Part shown: positions 62,236 to 64,000 of the stretch, in pieces
Position numbering within the stretch: position 1 is the first letter of the stretch
Layout of the letters: each line of letters begins with the position of its first letter
NCBI RefSeq assembly: GCF_006439025.1
Contig: NZ_RCYZ01000006.1
Location: 1-64,000, forward strand
DNA from: Hymenobacter nivis
GTDB lineage: Bacteria > Bacteroidota > Bacteroidia > Cytophagales > Hymenobacteraceae
Reading direction: 5' to 3'
Length of the DNA: 64,000 nucleotides
Made by a program: the position numbers and the translations under genes
Notes under the pieces: generated by a model
Database searches by the model: none
What the model was told of the DNA's origin: nothing
What the model saw: only the letters and a program-made list of their open reading frames with translations

Positions 62236-63543
62236 ATGATGCTAAAAACTTTACTTCTGGCCGGTGGGGCCCTAATGGGCTGCGCGGCTACGGCCGCGGC
62301 CAGCGGCTTCCAGGTGAACCTGGGCGGGCAGCAAAATATCGGCATGGGCGGCGTGGGCGTGGGCCTTTCGCTCGACCAGGCGGCCATGTTCTACAACCCC
62401 GGGGCCCTGGCTATGGTGCGTGCCAACGGCGTGCAGGTGGGTGCCAACTTTGCCCTGGCCCGCGGAGCCTACACGAGCGCCAGCGGCGGGCCCCAGCGCG
62501 ACTTGCAGCACCTGCTGGTGACGCCCTTCAACCTCTACGCCGCGTTTGGCAAGGAGGGCAAGTACAAGTTTGGCGTGGGCGTGTATACACCCTACGGCAG
62601 CCAGCTGCGCTACGCTGACAACTGGGAGGGCCGCTACAGCCTGACGGAAATCAATTTGCAGTCGGTGTACGTGCAGCCCACGTTCTCCTACGCGTTTTCG
62701 CCGCAGTTCAGCGTGGGCGTGGGCGTGACGATGCTGGCCTATGGCTCGGTGAACTTGCAGAAGGACATTCCGCTGCCCACGGGCCCCGCCCACATCACCC
62801 TCGACGGCACCACCAAGTTCCAGGTGGGCGTCAACGCCGGCCTGTACTTCAAGCCCTCGGACAAGCTGAGCCTGGGCATCAGCTACCGCTCGAAGATTGA
62901 CGCCCAGGTGAAGGGCGGCAACGTGAATTATGCCGGCCTGCCCACCGGGGCTTCGGCCGCCACCATCAACCGAAGCTTCACAGCCACCAACTTCGACGCC
63001 ACGCTGCCGCTGCCGGCCACGGCCTCGGTCGGCGTTGGCATCATGCCCACCGAGAAGCTCACCATCGGCTTCGACGCCTCGCTGGTGTTCTGGAGCGCCT
63101 ACCGCACCCTCGACTTCAACTTCTCGGGCAACAACGGCAACGCCGGCACCCCCACCGACGCTAGCAATGGCCTGGTGGGCGGCAGCAGCACCAGCACTTC
63201 CAAGCGCTTCTACCAGGATGCGCTGGCCTTCCGCGTGGGTGGCCAGTACAAGGCCACCGACCAGCTGATTCTGCGCCTGGGCTCGGCCTACGACTTCGCC
63301 GCGGTGAAGGACGGCTACGTGACCCCCGAAACCCCCGACGCCGACCGCTACATCGCCACCGCCGGCCTCACCTACCAGCCCAACCCGCACCTGGGCATCG
63401 ACGCCTCGTTTCAGTTCGAGCGCTTCGCCAAGCGCAGCCAGTCGCAGGCCGAGCTGCTGAACAACGGCACCACCGACCGCGTGGCCGGCACCTACCGCAC
63501 CGACATCTTCATTCCCGGCATCGGGGTGCGCTACTCGTTCTAA
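62236..63543 (+). CDS. FadL/OmpP1-family outer membrane transporter
   Basis: A 435-residue outer-membrane beta barrel of the FadL family, which takes up long-chain fatty acids or other hydrophobic molecules. After a signal peptide (about 1-23, ending ATAAA-SG) come the N-terminal hatch GFQVNLGGQQNIGMGGVGVG and AMFYNPGALAMV (the family NPA-type motif). Alternating strands run to the end, terminating in the aromatic GVRYSF that marks barrel proteins. The GDSL lipoprotein gene starts 36 bases behind. Proximity to acyl-CoA dehydrogenase supports a fatty-acid role. Confidence 0.93.
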   Translation: MMLKTLLLAGGALMGCAATAAASGFQVNLGGQQNIGMGGVGVGLSLDQAAMFYNPGALAMVRANGVQVGANFALARGAYTSASGGPQRDLQHLLVTPFNLYAAFGKEGKYKFGVGVYTPYGSQLRYADNWEGRYSLTEINLQSVYVQPTFSYAFSPQFSVGVGVTMLAYGSVNLQKDIPLPTGPAHITLDGTTKFQVGVNAGLYFKPSDKLSLGISYRSKIDAQVKGGNVNYAGLPTGASAATINRSFTATNFDATLPLPATASVGVGIMPTEKLTIGFDASLVFWSAYRTLDFNFSGNNGNAGTPTDASNGLVGGSSTSTSKRFYQDALAFRVGGQYKATDQLILRLGSAYDFAAVKDGYVTPETPDADRYIATAGLTYQPNPHLGIDASFQFERFAKRSQSQAELLNNGTTDRVAGTYRTDIFIPGIGVRYSF

Positions 63544-63579
63544 ACCGCCTCATCCTCTTCGCTACAAGCATAAGTATTT

Positions 63580-64000
63580 ATGAACCGGATATTTAACTAT
63601 TCCGCGTCGGTCTTGGGCCTGCTGGGCCTGGCGCTGGGCGGCTGCCAGCCCAACATCGACGCGCCGGCCGCGTCGGCGGGCACGGCCACGTTCACCACGT
63701 ACCTGGCCGTGGGCAACTCGCTCACATCAGGCTACTCCGATGGGGGCCTCTACCGCGAAGGCCAGCTCAACTCGTACCCCAACATCCTCTCGCAGCAATT
63801 TGCCGCGGTGGGCGGCGGCGCGTTCACGCAGCCCCTCTTCACCGAGGCTCAGGCCAACGGCACGGGCTACCTGCGCCTGACGGGCTTCGCCAACGGGGCC
63901 CCCGTGACGGCGGCCGTGACTAGCAACTTGGCCGTGCGGGGCCTGAGTGCCGCCAATGGACAAGTACTCTACACCAAGTTCACCGACCCGGTGAACAACC
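63580..64000 (+). CDS. SGNH/GDSL-type lipoprotein (partial)
   Basis: The first 140 residues of a lipoprotein cut by the window end. The signal peptide ends in the lipobox LALGGCQPN (Cys at about 22). The segment TYLAVGNSLTSGYSDGGLYR (about 40-59) resembles block I of SGNH hydrolases, with Asn in place of Asp before the nucleophile Ser, the form seen in the Bacteroidota lipoproteins paired with FadL. NSYPNILSQQF follows. It should act at the outer membrane as an esterase or lipase that feeds the FadL channel; the catalytic Asp-His pair is outside the window. Confidence 0.85.
   Translation, partial: MNRIFNYSASVLGLLGLALGGCQPNIDAPAASAGTATFTTYLAVGNSLTSGYSDGGLYREGQLNSYPNILSQQFAAVGGGAFTQPLFTEAQANGTGYLRLTGFANGAPVTAAVTSNLAVRGLSAANGQVLYTKFTDPVNN

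Overview
This window reads as chromosomal DNA of a GC-rich member of the Bacteroidota, most likely Hymenobacter or a close relative (Cytophagales). The grounds are the Bacteroidota -7 promoter element TAnnTTTG in front of many genes, very few Shine-Dalgarno sites, and families typical of the phylum (DUF4476, DUF4293, DUF5700, PD40-OmpA proteins, a LolC/E-type permease, FadL next to a GDSL lipoprotein, a bacterial GGGP synthase). The assignment is inference from content; no database search was possible.

Layout. 1-3306: 3' end of a 16S rRNA gene, a spacer without tRNAs, a 23S rRNA gene that appears to lack a conserved block of domain I, and a terminator directly behind it with no 5S gene. 3.6-16.4 kb: housekeeping and membrane genes (GT-C-like protein, rbfA, methyltransferase, LolC/E-type permease, SNF2 helicase, a diadenylate-cyclase-like protein, a BioF-like enzyme, rlmI). 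16.4-24.9 kb: a thioesterase preceded by a cobalamin riboswitch, a carotenoid desaturase, rsmI-lnt-inositol phosphatase, map and small proteins. 24.9-38.1 kb: an OmpA-family protein, a six-gene leftward nucleotide-sugar operon (acetyltransferase, UDP-HexNAc dehydrogenase, galE, rfbB, wbpP-like, rfbA) and three membrane glycan-type genes. 38.2-48.7 kb: two kynurenine-pathway genes, an ABC exporter, a putative metalloprotease, a NUDIX hydrolase, a DeoR-type regulator, truA and a thiolase. 48.7-56.2 kb: DUF4476 and PorE-like envelope proteins, an Fe-S oxidoreductase operon, tRNA-Phe and a fasciclin protein. 56.3-64 kb: J-domain/TPR protein, a holin-like/GGGP synthase operon, an AraC regulator, acyl-CoA dehydrogenase, and fadL with a GDSL lipoprotein cut by the window end.

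How the genes fit together. The 27-33.5 kb operon makes activated sugars (dTDP-4-keto-6-deoxyglucose, UDP-hexosamines and probably UDP-N-acetylhexosaminuronic acid) for a surface polysaccharide; a GtrB-type transferase and two polytopic membrane proteins lie beside it. Thiolase, acyl-CoA dehydrogenase, FadL and the Fe-S oxidoreductase suggest fatty-acid uptake and beta-oxidation. An 18/20-identical, partly palindromic motif lies upstream of the Fe-S operon and between the acyl-CoA dehydrogenase and fadL genes, which looks like a shared operator.

No insertion sequence, integrase, CRISPR array or prophage was seen. The non-coding DNA does contain several families of REP-like inverted repeats, some touching stop codons or lying inside genes, and the palindrome GGGCCC is strikingly frequent outside the rRNA genes.
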